Positions 1 to 10,402 of a stretch of DNA of 64,000 bases are shown piece after piece. Under the pieces are notes generated by a model that ran no database searches, was not told the DNA's origin, and saw only the letters and a list, made by a program, of their open reading frames with translations. Numbering within the stretch: position 1 is the stretch's first letter; every line of letters starts with the position of its first letter. The translations under genes were made by a program, and so were the position numbers. Origin of the DNA: Eremophila alpestris peregrina. Taxonomy: Eukaryota > Chordata > Aves > Passeriformes > Alaudidae. The DNA lies in assembly GCA_009792885.1 (NCBI GenBank), contig WMCF01000003.1:15834297-15898296 (forward strand). Reading direction: 5' to 3'.

Positions 1-1031
1 TGAAATAATTTTTCTACTTGTCAAAGGGCCAGAATACTTGAAGAGTTATAACTGAGAATTTCTGGCCTTTGAGTCAAATAAGTCTCACCATCATGCAGGT
101 TCTCTGTGCCTCTCCTCCCCCTTAGATGGCTGGTCCATATGAGAGGCAGCAGCCTGGCACTGTCCAGGCACTTGACACTCCTTTGCAGGCAGTGCTAGGG
201 CTCTGTGTGCCAGGCTGGGTGCCAGGCTGGCTGCCAAAGCCACTTCTGGGCTTCTTCCTGCTCTTTGGTGCATGCCACTACTGTTCCCTTTGACAATATC
301 TTTGGAAATAGCCTTTCCTGTGTTATAGGTTTTTAAGGGACAGGGCCTTACCTGCCACTCAGTAGAAAGGGCAGCCTTTGTTTTCCAGGTGAGGACAACA
401 GTGGAGAGTGCTGGAGAGCTGATGGCAGTGAGGGTCACATGGGATATCCCCTTCTGTTCCCTGCTGAGGTGTGTGCAGATGCTGTCTGCACTGGAAAAGG
501 CTGTCTTAAAACATAACCTGCTCCTCTTGGGATCATGTTGGAGAGGTGCTGTTGAGATGGAGGAGTGTTTTGCAGTCTGGTGAAAGAGACGGAGGGGCAG
601 GGCAGGGTGTTTGTCTCCTTTGTTTAACTGGAAAATAAAAGTCACAGTTTAGGATCTCTCTGCTTGCAGAAACATAATCTGGGAAATGCTTACCTCATGG
701 CTGCATTAATAGTGAATTATTTTTACCTGATAGTTCATTTCCAAAACCCAAGTGATCAAGAAGAGTTTTTCCTGTTGTTTCTGGCATCCTGAGCACTCAG
801 CAGTCAATGTCTATGTCCATAATCTTGTTGTGTAACAGCTAAATGTAGGAGAAAGCTCTCAACCCAGAAGTCCCTCTGTCCCTGAGGATGCAGACATACT
901 GATGTTTGATGAGAAGGAAACAGACGCAGAGGACTCCTGATGTGAAGGATACCCATATCCCGCTGACCTGAGGAAAGTGACCTTGATTTGATTCTTTTCC
1001 CACCTTCTCCATCCTCCCTTCTGTCTTCCAG
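1..1031 (+). other. SMOC1: SMOC1 intron (3' part)
   Basis: Intronic sequence ending in a clean acceptor (pyrimidine-rich run then CAG at 1029-1031). I see no exon, RNA gene or recognisable transposon in it. Open frames of up to 184 codons on the minus strand show no domain or exon-like boundaries and are taken as chance. Confidence 0.75.
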
Positions 1032-1224
1032 AAAAAGTTCACTCCTGTGACCAGGAGAGGCAGAGTGCCCTGGAGGAAGCCAGGCAGAACCCCCGGGAGG
1101 GCATCGTCATCCCTGAGTGTGCTCCTGGAGGCCTCTACAAACCAGTGCAGTGCCACCAGTCCACTGGGTACTGCTGGTGTGTCCTGGTGGACACGGGACG
1201 TCCCTTGCCTGGTACTTCCACACG
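1032..1224 (+). CDS. SMOC1: SMOC1 exon: second thyroglobulin type-1 domain
   Basis: A 193-nt exon between a CAG acceptor and a GTGAGA donor. It begins with the last two bases of a codon and ends two bases into an arginine codon. The translation has the thyroglobulin type-1 signature: an opening Cys in SCDQERQ, then PECAPGG, a QC pair, and the diagnostic CWCV at 1172-1183, followed by VDTGRPLPGTSTR. It reads as the second TY domain of SMOC1, a secreted basement-membrane glycoprotein that modulates BMP signalling and is needed for eye and limb development in mammals. The upstream exons (signal peptide, follistatin-like domain, first TY domain, SMOC-specific domain) lie before the window. Paralogue SMOC2 is the main alternative. 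The downstream sequence and the neighbouring SLC8A3 favour SMOC1. Confidence 0.95.
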
Positions 1225-2237
1225 GTGAGAGCTGTAGGCAGGCCTGGGAAGGTGCCTGGCTGGAGAAGATGAAATATAAAAAATACTATTGCAATATGAA
1301 ATCAGGTCCTCACTCTAGAGCAATCAGCTCTACATTGCTTTCCTTAGAGCAAGCAATGCTGTATGTGATGTTCACTGTTGAGTGTTACTATGCAGCTCCC
1401 TCTCTATAGGAGTTGGGGGACATTAACTATGGTCCATACTTTTCTCTGTGTTAATTATTCATGCAAAGCAGTGCTTTTTTCTTCTGGCTTGCTTTTTGAG
1501 GTAGGAGGAATGGGGGCTTTACTTAAGAATATAGATTATGGGCACAAGCAGTGAAAAGACAAGTGTCTTTGTTGCATTATCATCTGCTTTATACTTCCAT
1601 GTTGCAGCTGCTTGAATCCTGACCTCTAGGGAATTAGAAGATTGCTTGTTGTGCACACTTGTTGGGCATGGGTATATTTTAAACCAGAGATCAGGGTTTT
1701 TTTTCAGATATTCTCTATCTTGAAACTACCTGAGGAATCTTTTCTCACTTGGAGTTTGGAAACAAATTGTGGGTCTGGCAAGTTGCAAAAACAGTCAGGA
1801 GGAGCTGGGACTTAAACTTGCCTAGATACAGTGATTCTGCAAAGCATGGACACTTTGAAAAAAAGTCTCAGCCTCTGCCCACAAGAATTGGAAGAGGGCC
1901 CTGTGTTGTTTGTGGGTTTCTACTTATGCTGCTGTTGCTGACTGTTCATAAACAGTCAGATGCTTGAGTGGTATTTCTTCAGGGGGTTTATTGGTTTCCC
2001 CTGCACTAAGCAGACAAGGCACAACCCATTGGCCCTGGGATTAACTCAGCTGGTCAAAGCATAGTACTAATAATGGCCTTGTTGGGGATTTGATCCCTAT
2101 ATGGGCCACTCACTTAAGAGTTGGACTTGATGATCCTTGCTGGTTCCTTCCATCTCAGAAGAGGCTGTGATTAGTGACCATGTGATGACACTAAACCTGT
2201 GTTACATAGTTTAGCTTCTGCTGTTCTCCTTTTTCAG
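1225..2237 (+). other. SMOC1: SMOC1 intron, 1013 bp
   Basis: Short intron bounded by GTGAGA and TTTTTCAG. The only recognised content is a tRNA-derived SINE near its 3' end, annotated separately. Confidence 0.9.
2031..2175 (+). mobile_element. tRNA-Ile-derived SINE with CR1-like tail (TguSINE1-like)
   Basis: The 5' part resembles tRNA-Ile(AAT). It has an A-box-like TAACTCAGCTGG at 2042-2053, an anticodon region reading CTAATAAT, a degraded B box (GGATTTGATCC) and a final GGGCCA. The 3' part, from CACTTAAGAGTTGGACTTGA, matches the conserved 3' tail of avian CR1 LINEs, which would supply the mobilising machinery. I know this tRNA-Ile/CR1-tail structure from a SINE family of zebra finch and other songbirds. 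The copy has lost the B-box CpG and several stem positions, so it is an old insert and not a functional tRNA gene. It ends about 60 bp before the next SMOC1 exon. Confidence 0.8.
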
Positions 2238-2320
2238 GTATGAGACCCCAGTGTGTGAAAGTGATGCCAGATCGAAGAGCACAGAGATTGATGATCCCTT
2301 CAAAGACAGAGAACTTCCAG
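2238..2320 (+). CDS. SMOC1: SMOC1 exon: end of TY-2 and linker
   Basis: An 83-nt exon after TTTTTCAG and before GTTAGA. It completes the arginine codon begun in the previous exon, reads YETPVCESDARSKS (the last thyroglobulin-domain cysteine) and then an acidic linker ending DDPFKDRELP. It leaves one base for the next codon. The sequence is nearly identical to what I recall for vertebrate SMOC1 in this stretch. The donor GTTAGA is weaker than the GTRAGT consensus but fits the frame exactly. Confidence 0.95.
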
Positions 2321-5300
2321 GTTAGAGGAACAAGATCCTGTCTCTGCCTTCTTACCTTGCCTCACCTTGGGACTCTTAAGAGGCCAAGAATATTGTTGAG
2401 GAGATAGGGGATTTTCCTCACAGTGCATGCTTTACCATGGGGTTTATTCTATGTTTTTTTTTTTTTTAAGATCAGATCCAGTTTCAGCAGTGAACTGGAA
2501 AAGGCTGGGTGTGTTCTGGGCGTGTTTATTGCCTGTCTGCCCTTTGAAAACATTTCTGGGATTAGAATTTTCAGGAGAGAAGCCAGGATGCCTGGAGATA
2601 CCCTGGGGGAAGAATGGGCTCAACATTGAATGCTCCTTAAATCCTGACTAGGACAAGATCCTTTCTTTTTAGTGGAGCTTTTCAACAGCTTGATGCTCCC
2701 TGAGTCACAAAAGGGGACACAACTGCCAATTGTCAATGGACTGATTTGCTCCCTTACACTGACTGCATGGACCAGGCAGGACAGCACTCACAGTGTAACT
2801 AAGGTCCCTTACCTAATGGTGGTTTCTCACTTAGCTGGACTTTATTCTTTATTTTCTGTCTGGGTTATGTTTTATTTCCCACTGCTCCTTGTTTTATATT
2901 CTGCTTTTTCCTCTTAACAGAGTAATGAGCATAATTTGCTGTTTGCCTACCTTTTTTTCTGCTAGGAACGTGTGCTGGGCATTGGTGTTGGTGCAGCTCT
3001 TAAAAATGCTATCCCACCTGCCTGTGCTCTGTTTTTCCCTTCTGGCCCCCCTCTAAGGAGCAGAGTGAGGGCTCTTCACTGACAGGTCAACCACTGCTCT
3101 CCTGGGTGGGGACTGCTGGGAAACATAAGCTACAGTGGGTCCCTCTGCACCATGAGGGAGTGGTGGACACCAGTAACTCTGCAGAAATAGCTGTTGACTC
3201 TAGATCAGCTTAACATTCTGTGAGTAGCATAAAGTGAATTGTTCCTGAGCAGGTTAGCAAAGAAATGAGATTTGTTCCAGATCTACCTTGTGTGTCTTCT
3301 AATTGTTGTCCTGCTGGCTCCTGACTTCAGACCCCAGACCTTTCTGCTTAGCAGCTCTGCCCTAAGCAGGGCTGTCTTCTATGCAGCTCCTCATTTTCAT
3401 GAGTCATGTAAAAATTTCCTATTGCTTCCCTTTCTCATTCAAAGGAAAACAATCAGTTGGTTCAAATATTACATTGTGGGGTAAGGATAGGGAAGCCAGC
3501 TAAATGGTTTACATTAAGGCTCATTTCCTTAGGAAATCACACTAAAATAGAATAACCTTATTTCCTTGATTCCCCATCCCCCTCTCCCATTGCTTTACCA
3601 CCTATCCTTGCACTTCTCCCATCTCTCCAGAAATCCTCTGCAAAAATCCTTTGCTCTTTGGCTTTTTCTTTGAGAATCTTATTTCTGATCTCCAGAAGAC
3701 AGACTGTTTTGTTTCCCTCCTCCCTTCCCTTCTTCACTGAAGCTAGACAAAGGGACAGGAACTGCTTGATGCAGAAGAGGACACAGGATGCTCTGTAGCT
3801 TAGTGGTCTGGTCCCAGTATCTAACTCCAGGAGAGTTGCTCTCTCAGCTCAAGCCAGTTTTCTGTGCCTGTGTAAATTTCAAGCTCTGTGTTTGGCTGCA
3901 TTGGTTGGTAGGATTGTTGCCCAGAGAGGTTTTGAATGCCCTATCCCTGGAAGTTCTCAAGGCCAGGTTGGATGGGATCCTGAGCAACCTGATCTAGTGA
4001 ATGGCATCCCTGCCCCTAGCAGGAGGGCTGGAACTGGGTGATCTTTAAGGTCCCTTTTAATCCTAGCCACATTCTATGATTCTGTGATTCACTGAAAATA
4101 CCCCTGTCTAGGGAGAGATGGGGAGACAGGATCTGATCCTGGTTTGTCTGCCTGAGAAATGCTGTGCTGCATGAACTTTTTATGCAGTCTTGAGGTTTGT
4201 TTGATTAACTGCTCTTGTATGCGAAAATTTACTGATGAGCCAGAACTGCAGGGGGTGAGAGAGAATGTTTCTTTTTATTTTTCTTTTCCTGCTCTCATTT
4301 CTTAGCAGAACTGAATGTCGAGAAAAATTCCTGAATTTGAGACTGATTTCATCATTTGCACTCAGTTCTGTCAGGGGGACCCCTTACTTTATTCCTCTTG
4401 TAGACGTTTGCCCATTCTTTAGGCTCTCAGTGCTGCAGGGAGTATGCTTCTTGGCCTGTGTGAAGATACCCTGCAGAGGCCCAGGTGAGAAAGATATAAG
4501 TTCAGATCCTTGCACACCTACACACACTCTCTTCACAACCTGTCATGACTGTGGCCAAAAGTAAAAAAGAAAGAAGAAAGTGTTGCTTGCACATAGCAAA
4601 TGGCAAACTCCTAATTCCTGCAGATGGTGAGACGCTGAGAGCCCAGAGAGATGACTTCTAGCAAATAGTTTTTCAGCCTTTTCATTACCTCAACAAAAAG
4701 CTCCTTTAAGTGAGTGTTCTACTCTGGCTGCAATAGCAGCTTACCCATTACAATGCTGACATTTTCTGGACCATCTGCCAAATGAGTGCTGAGGGGTGTG
4801 CATGTGTGTAGTGTACATAATATGGAGACAGGCTAGGGACTTTGGTCAGCTATTGCAGAGGACAGAGCCTGTAATATTGCAAAGGAGGGACTTTTGTCAG
4901 ATCAGTTTGCAAGCTGCTTTCAGCTATCAAGGGATTACAGGAAGTTTCCGGTGCTCTGTTTGTAGTACATGTTCTTCTTTGCTTGTTCAAGAAAAGCAGA
5001 AAGTGTTGACATTGGTCTGTGTTGCTGTGGGATGCTGAAATCTGCTAACATCTCCTGCCCTAATCAGCTGAATAATTGGGAGTGCATGGTGGTTTGGGGA
5101 AAGAGGGGAGTGATGTGCTGATAGCTTCTCTGTCACATCCAGAGAAGACAATTGGATGGGAGGTGATGGCTTTTGGACAACAGTTTTGATGGTAGTGTGT
5201 TGAAGTTAAGCACTCCTGTTCTTGGTTCCTTGTTTCTTAGCTTGGTCCAGGCTGGAACAGTTGTCACAGTGTTCATGGGGCAGTAAATGAAGCTTACTTT

Positions 5301-6079
5301 AAGCAGCAAGGAAACAGCATAGATTGCCTTTTAAAAGTGAGGAGATGGAGAATTTCATTGTAACAGGCTGGCACTGTTTAGGATAGGAGGCTCTGTCAGT
5401 CTGTGGTTATGATGGTAGGGAACTAGACAGCCTCAGCACTGAGTAATGGAAATGGTTACCAATCTCATCTTCAACCCCTTTGTCCTGCTTAAGCCAGCAG
5501 TGACTGGGGGTGACTACCACATACCAACTCAGTTTGACGTATTTCCTATGTAGAGCCATCATGCAAAGAATGAATTATTGTGGTAGGTGCTGGCAGGCAA
5601 TGCTTTCTGTGCCTGAATAGGAGAGTGCAAGCAGCAGACCTTGCCTTGTGCTCTGGGATACTTTAATCTGTCAATTAGGGCCTCAGAACAGCCACATTTG
5701 CCTCAGAAGATGATCCAGGAGGTAATGAATTGTTTTGTAAACTTCTCTGCAAGTGTCACCATGGGAACTCCTGTCTGCCAGGCACTTCCAGCGCATCCCT
5801 GCTGTTTTGCTGGTAGAGAACTGGGTGAGACCATAAAGCTAACCACACAGTCTTCCTGCCAGATATTGTTGATGACCCTGCATGTGCCTGGACAAAAGCT
5901 GCAGGACAAATTGCCATGCAGAGAAACCCACTGAGGGATTCTTCTGCCTTTCCTTAGGGACTGTGTTGATGCTTGTTGCTGTCTTAAAAACAAAGGAAGT
6001 TCTGACTGATCCTTGCTGAATTGGGATAGGAGACTAAGCCTGTGTCTTCTTGCATTAAACTCCTCTTTTCTTTCTGCAG
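2321..6079 (+). other. SMOC1: SMOC1 intron, 3759 bp
   Basis: Intron bounded by GTTAGA and TTTCTGCAG. It holds one truncated CR1 3' end (about 3900-4092). Otherwise I see only ordinary, CpG-poor unique sequence with a short T-run near 2455. Confidence 0.9.
3900..4092 (+). mobile_element. CR1 LINE fragment, 3' end only
   Basis: The segment carries the familiar end of CR1 elements: the GCCCAGAGAGG block, CCCTATCCCTGGAAGTTC, AGGCCAGGTTGGATGGG and GGAACTGGGTGATCTTTAAG. It finishes in the diagnostic octamer-type repeat ATTCTATGATTCTGTGATTC. It is 5'-truncated, as most CR1 copies are, and in the same orientation as SMOC1. Confidence 0.88.
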
Positions 6080-6185
6080 GCTGCCCAGAAGGGAAGAAAG
6101 TTGAATTTATTACCAGCTTACTTGATGCTCTGACTACGGACATGGTACAGGCTATTAACTCAGCAGCACCTACTGGGGGTGGGAG
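6080..6185 (+). CDS. SMOC1: SMOC1 exon: start of EC domain helix
   Basis: A 106-nt exon preceded by a strong acceptor (TTTCTTTCTGCAG) and followed by GTGAGT. With the carried-over base it reads GCPEGKKVEFITSLLDALTT, then DMVQAINSAAPTGGG, and ends two bases into an arginine codon. This is the amphipathic helix that opens the SPARC-type extracellular calcium-binding module of SMOC1. No stop, frameshift or odd residue is seen. Confidence 0.96.
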
Positions 6186-8089
6186 GTGAGTCCAGAAAAG
6201 CATGGCTGAATGCCACCCGGGTGGCTGCAGAGCTCTGGGTGCCCCTGAGGTGGGGGCAGGTGGGAAGGGTGTTGCTGTGACTCATTTGGGTTCCTCTGGG
6301 TTGCTGGGAGAGGATCTGAGGCTGCTTTGTCCTGTTATCCTTGCACTGCTTGCCTCCTCCCGCCCCTCCTCCCTGGCAGCTGCTCCACCATAAAGGTTAG
6401 TATAGCCCATTTGAAGTGTGAAATGAGAGCTCAGTGGGAGGAAGTGGCTTGTTCTTTTGTCCCTTGGTGCATGAAAGACCTAATAAAATGCAAATGGACT
6501 GAAGGAGGCCGTGTGGCCTAGTGGCTACCACAGGGAGTGAAGAATGTGAACCAAATTCTTGGCAGGACCAGCGCTGTGGCTTTGCTATGAAGCTGCAGCC
6601 AGCCTGCCGATGAGGAGAGGAGCTGTTTCTCATGGCCCTCCCTTCTGACCAGCTGCGTGTCCACCCCTTTTGGAAGGAGCAACAGGTCAGGCCTGTTGCA
6701 AGAGGTGGGCCTAAGTCTGTGTTCTGGGGAACTGGAGGAAAGCTGAGGCTGTGTCTCCCCCTCCTGCTTGATAACAGCAGATCCCTGCAGTGCTGCCTCT
6801 GGACAGGCCACTGGGAATGAACCATGATGGACTTAAAAAGTGCTACACTGCCTCAGCTAGGCAAGGCTTCTGTGGTTCTGGATTTGCCTGACTATAAAAG
6901 GAGTCAGTGCTGGGGCAGCTTGCAGGGATGGCACAATGACTGATGTGCTCATGTTCATAGGGGTCTGGAGATGGAAGTGCCTGTGCACATACGTTACTTC
7001 TGTGGGTATTCCTCCAATGTGTTGACAGTAATGTTGATCCCCTGCTTTTCTCCTTCACAATGGAGAAGGAATCAGTGCCATCTTTTAACTATTCAAGGTC
7101 CTGGGTGGCATGGCTGTGTCCCTTGGCTTCAGTATGGACTACTTGTGAATTCCTAGGATTTTAACTTCACATTTAGACCTTACAAATCAGGCCAGTGACT
7201 TGTATGTGTGCCTGCATGCTGAATACTCTGTAACCCATTGAATGAGTGCTATATGCCTGGCATGTCTGTGTTCATATAAACAGGATGAAAAATGCCCCAA
7301 GGATGGGAAATACATCGTTCTCTCCCAGACTTAAGCATTCCAATGTCAATTCTGTCTAATTTGCATGGTTCATATGCAGCGGGTAGGAGTGGTGGGAAGC
7401 CCTGGAGAGTATTTGATATTTATTTGGCAACTTTGGCACTGGGACTGAAACAGAGCCAATGTAATCATCACTCTTAAAATAAAGCTTAATATAAACCAAT
7501 GTTTTAGAGACCAGAGATGTATGCCCCCACTGCACTTCTATAAACCAGCAGGCTTGCTTCCTAATGTTCCCCAAGCTTTGTGTATTTCTCAGCTTTCAAT
7601 AGAGGCCTTTCTGGTGGAATTTTTCACTGCCCAGCTCTTCACACAGTCGTCACATTGATTTACTTTCCACTCCAATGTCAGCAGCCCAACTGCAAGGGGA
7701 AAATTAAATCTTTTAGCAGGCTGTCCTTGGTAAGGCAAAAGACTGCTACCACCCAAATACTCTGCCTGCCCACAGCCATGATTAAATTCAGATAACTGCT
7801 CTGGTTTAATTTTCTGTAAGCCTCAGCTGGACTAAGCATGTACCTCAAAGAACATGTGTCAAACTTTTCCAACCCAACAGGCCATGATGGGACCATTGTT
7901 ATTTTTTTAAAGCAATTTCAGGAAATTTTTGATATTTATATAAAAATTTTATCAATACATATTTCATATGGGTTTGTGGAGTTGAGAAGCTGTCTCTGTG
8001 CAGTGAGTCCCGCTTTCCAAGAGTCCCAAGGTGAGGAATATCCTGAGTTCTCTCTTCAGGAATTGGCTTCTGATGGTATGAACAGGTGT

Positions 8090-9126
8090 ATTCCTTGCTG
8101 GCTAAAAAATGGCAGGACCCAGACAGTGGCTGGTGGCTAGTCACAAGTGGTGTTCCCCAGGGCTCAGTATTGGAGCCAGCCCTGTTTAATATAATCTTCA
8201 ACAACCTGGACAAGGGGATTAAGTGCCCCCTTATCAAGTTTGCAAATGACACCATGTTGTGTGGGGGCACTGACCTGTGGAAGGGCAAGAGGGATCTGGA
8301 TAGGCTGGATCAGTGGGCCAAGACCATTCTATGAGGTTCAGCAAGATGAAGTACCAGATCCTGCACTTGGGTTGCAACAGCCCCATGCAGTGCTACAGGC
8401 TGGGGGATGAGTGGCTGGAAAACTGCCTGGCAGAAATGGACCTGGGGGTGCTGGTCAGCAGCAGCTGAACATGAGCCAGCTGTGCCCAGGTAGCCAAGAA
8501 AGCCAGTGGCATCCTGGCCTGTATCAGGAACAGTGTGGCCAGCAGGACAAGGGCAGGGATTGTCTCCCTGTACTTGGCACTGGTGAGGCCACACCTCAAA
8601 TCCTGTGTTCTTTTCTGAGCCCATCAGTACAAGAAAGACATTGAGATGTTGGAGCAGGTCCAGAGAGGGCAACAGAGCTGGTGAAGGGACTGGAGAGTAA
8701 GTCCTATGAGAGGGAGCTGGGGGTGTTCAGCCTGGAAAAAGAAGGAAGCTCAGGGGAGACCTTATTTCTCCCTACAACCACCTGAAAGGAGCCTGTAGCC
8801 AGGTGGGGGTTGGTCTCTTCTCCCAGGCAACAAGTGACAGGATGAAAGGAAATGGCCTCAAGTTGTGCCAAGGGAGATTTAGGTTAGATATTAGGAAAAA
8901 CTTCTTCACAGAAATGGTTGTCAAGCATTGGAACAGACTGACCAGGGAAGTGGTAGAATCACCATCCCTGGAAGACTTAAAAAAATGTGCAGATGAGGAA
9001 CTTGAAGACATGGTTTACTGGTGAACACGGTGGTGATGCTGGGTTGACAGGTGGGCTTGATGATCTTGGAGGTCTTTTCCAATTCTATTGGAGGTCTCTT
9101 CCAATTAACAATTTTATAATTCTGTG
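8090..9126 (+). mobile_element. CR1 LINE fragment: end of reverse transcriptase ORF and 3' UTR
   Basis: The start reads as the distal reverse-transcriptase region of CR1 ORF2: VTSGVPQGSVLEPALFNIIF, then KFANDTMLCGG in the place of the catalytic FADDT block (first Asp changed to Asn). Next comes the conserved CR1 string through ATGAACATGAGCCAGC-like, GGCCTCAAGTTGTGCCAAG and TTGGAACAGACTGACC blocks. The 3' end (GATGATCTTGGAGGTCTTTTCCAA) carries a short tandem duplication. Frames are interrupted, so it is dead. Same strand as SMOC1. Confidence 0.92.
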
Positions 9127-10289
9127 TATATCTGAAGTTGTCTAGGTGACCTAACTTGACTTTGGCACTGTCAATGAAAACTCTTTTCCAAGATGAAGGG
9201 ATATTTTACTTATTAGGTTAGTTATATGCTTAATTAATTTTCAGCCTTAACAACTAACAAAATAACTGTATTTATGACAGTGCTTATCCTGTATGTCTCT
9301 GGCCTAGATTTACTGAGAAGTTCATGTTGTAAAGAAAAGCTAGAGATCTGGCTAACTGATATTTCTTAATATCAGTCATGTCAGTTTTAATGTCAGTTTT
9401 CTTATTTGTGAGGCAAACATCACTTTTGCAGGCTCTTCTTCATCTTGATGCCATCATGATGGCAGAACAGTTTCTGTATTCAAATAAACACTGTAGCTGC
9501 CTTCTTTTTGGTCCTTTCATTGTTCAGCATTTCATGCTCCTGGGCCTTTTTTAGATTTTGAGCAAATGCATCCCATTATCCAAGCTAAATTTTTACCATA
9601 TCCTCAGCATAGCTTATGCCTGATGCCAGAGGCAGGCCAGACAAACAGCCAGCTCTACCCCCATGCCAACTGCATATTGTCCTATAACATTTTAGCCAGA
9701 TAGAGGAGCCACACATATGAAGTATTCCTGTTCCTCTATGACAGCAGAGAGATGATACAGGCACACAGTATAGATCTTTAGTATCAATAATAAAATAAAG
9801 GACCAAAGGCAGAGAAGAGCATTTCTAAAGTGTCGAGGACTAAAAAAGTTAAACAGTGAGAGTCTTAAGGAGCTCAGACTTCCTTAGGGTATTGAAAGAA
9901 AACAAAAAAAGGTTAGAAGTTGATTTTGTAAAATCTGAGCATCTCTATAGGGACAAAGGCTCTTAAGTCTAGCAGGGAAGAACATGATTAACTGAATATA
10001 AACAAACTTGTGATCAAAATTTCTTTAAAGCAAGGGCAGCTCTAAGCCAGAGTGAAGGAATGAGGGACATGATTGATTCCCTCTCTCTAAGGCTTTCATC
10101 TTAGGCCTGATGTATTTCAGAAAGACTTGCTTTAGTCAAACCTGAGTTATGGTCCCAAGAATAATTTGATTCACATTCTGTGGGTATGATATACAGGATA
10201 TCAGATTAGATTACCCTGCTGCCTTCCGTCTGAATCTGGATATGTGAGTGAAAACTTCTGTGTTTGCTGAGTGTCTTTGCAATTAATAT

Positions 10290-10402
10290 CCATTTTAGCT
10301 GTTTTTTTTTGTTTTGTTTTGTTTTTGTTTTGTTTTGGTTTGGTTTTTTTTGAAAAAAAAAAAGCTAAAATGGGGGGGGCCGGGGTGGTGGGGTGGTGGG
10401 GA
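10290..10402. repeat. T-rich hairpin with adjoining G-rich (quadruplex-type) tract
   Basis: An 11-bp perfect inverted repeat (CCATTTTAGCT at 10290-10300 and AGCTAAAATGG at 10363-10373) flanks a (TTTTG)-like run. The stem can extend through T9 opposite A10. Directly after it, four or more runs of G4 or longer separated by TGGT-type spacers occupy 10372-10402. This is seen directly; any function is inference. Confidence 0.8.

Noticed and set aside
2031..2107. A functional tRNA-Ile gene
   Set aside because: B box and stem positions are degraded and a CR1-like tail follows, so it is a SINE.
8086..8334. A host reverse-transcriptase gene
   Set aside because: The frame is a short relic of CR1 ORF2 with a changed catalytic-region residue and stops on both sides.
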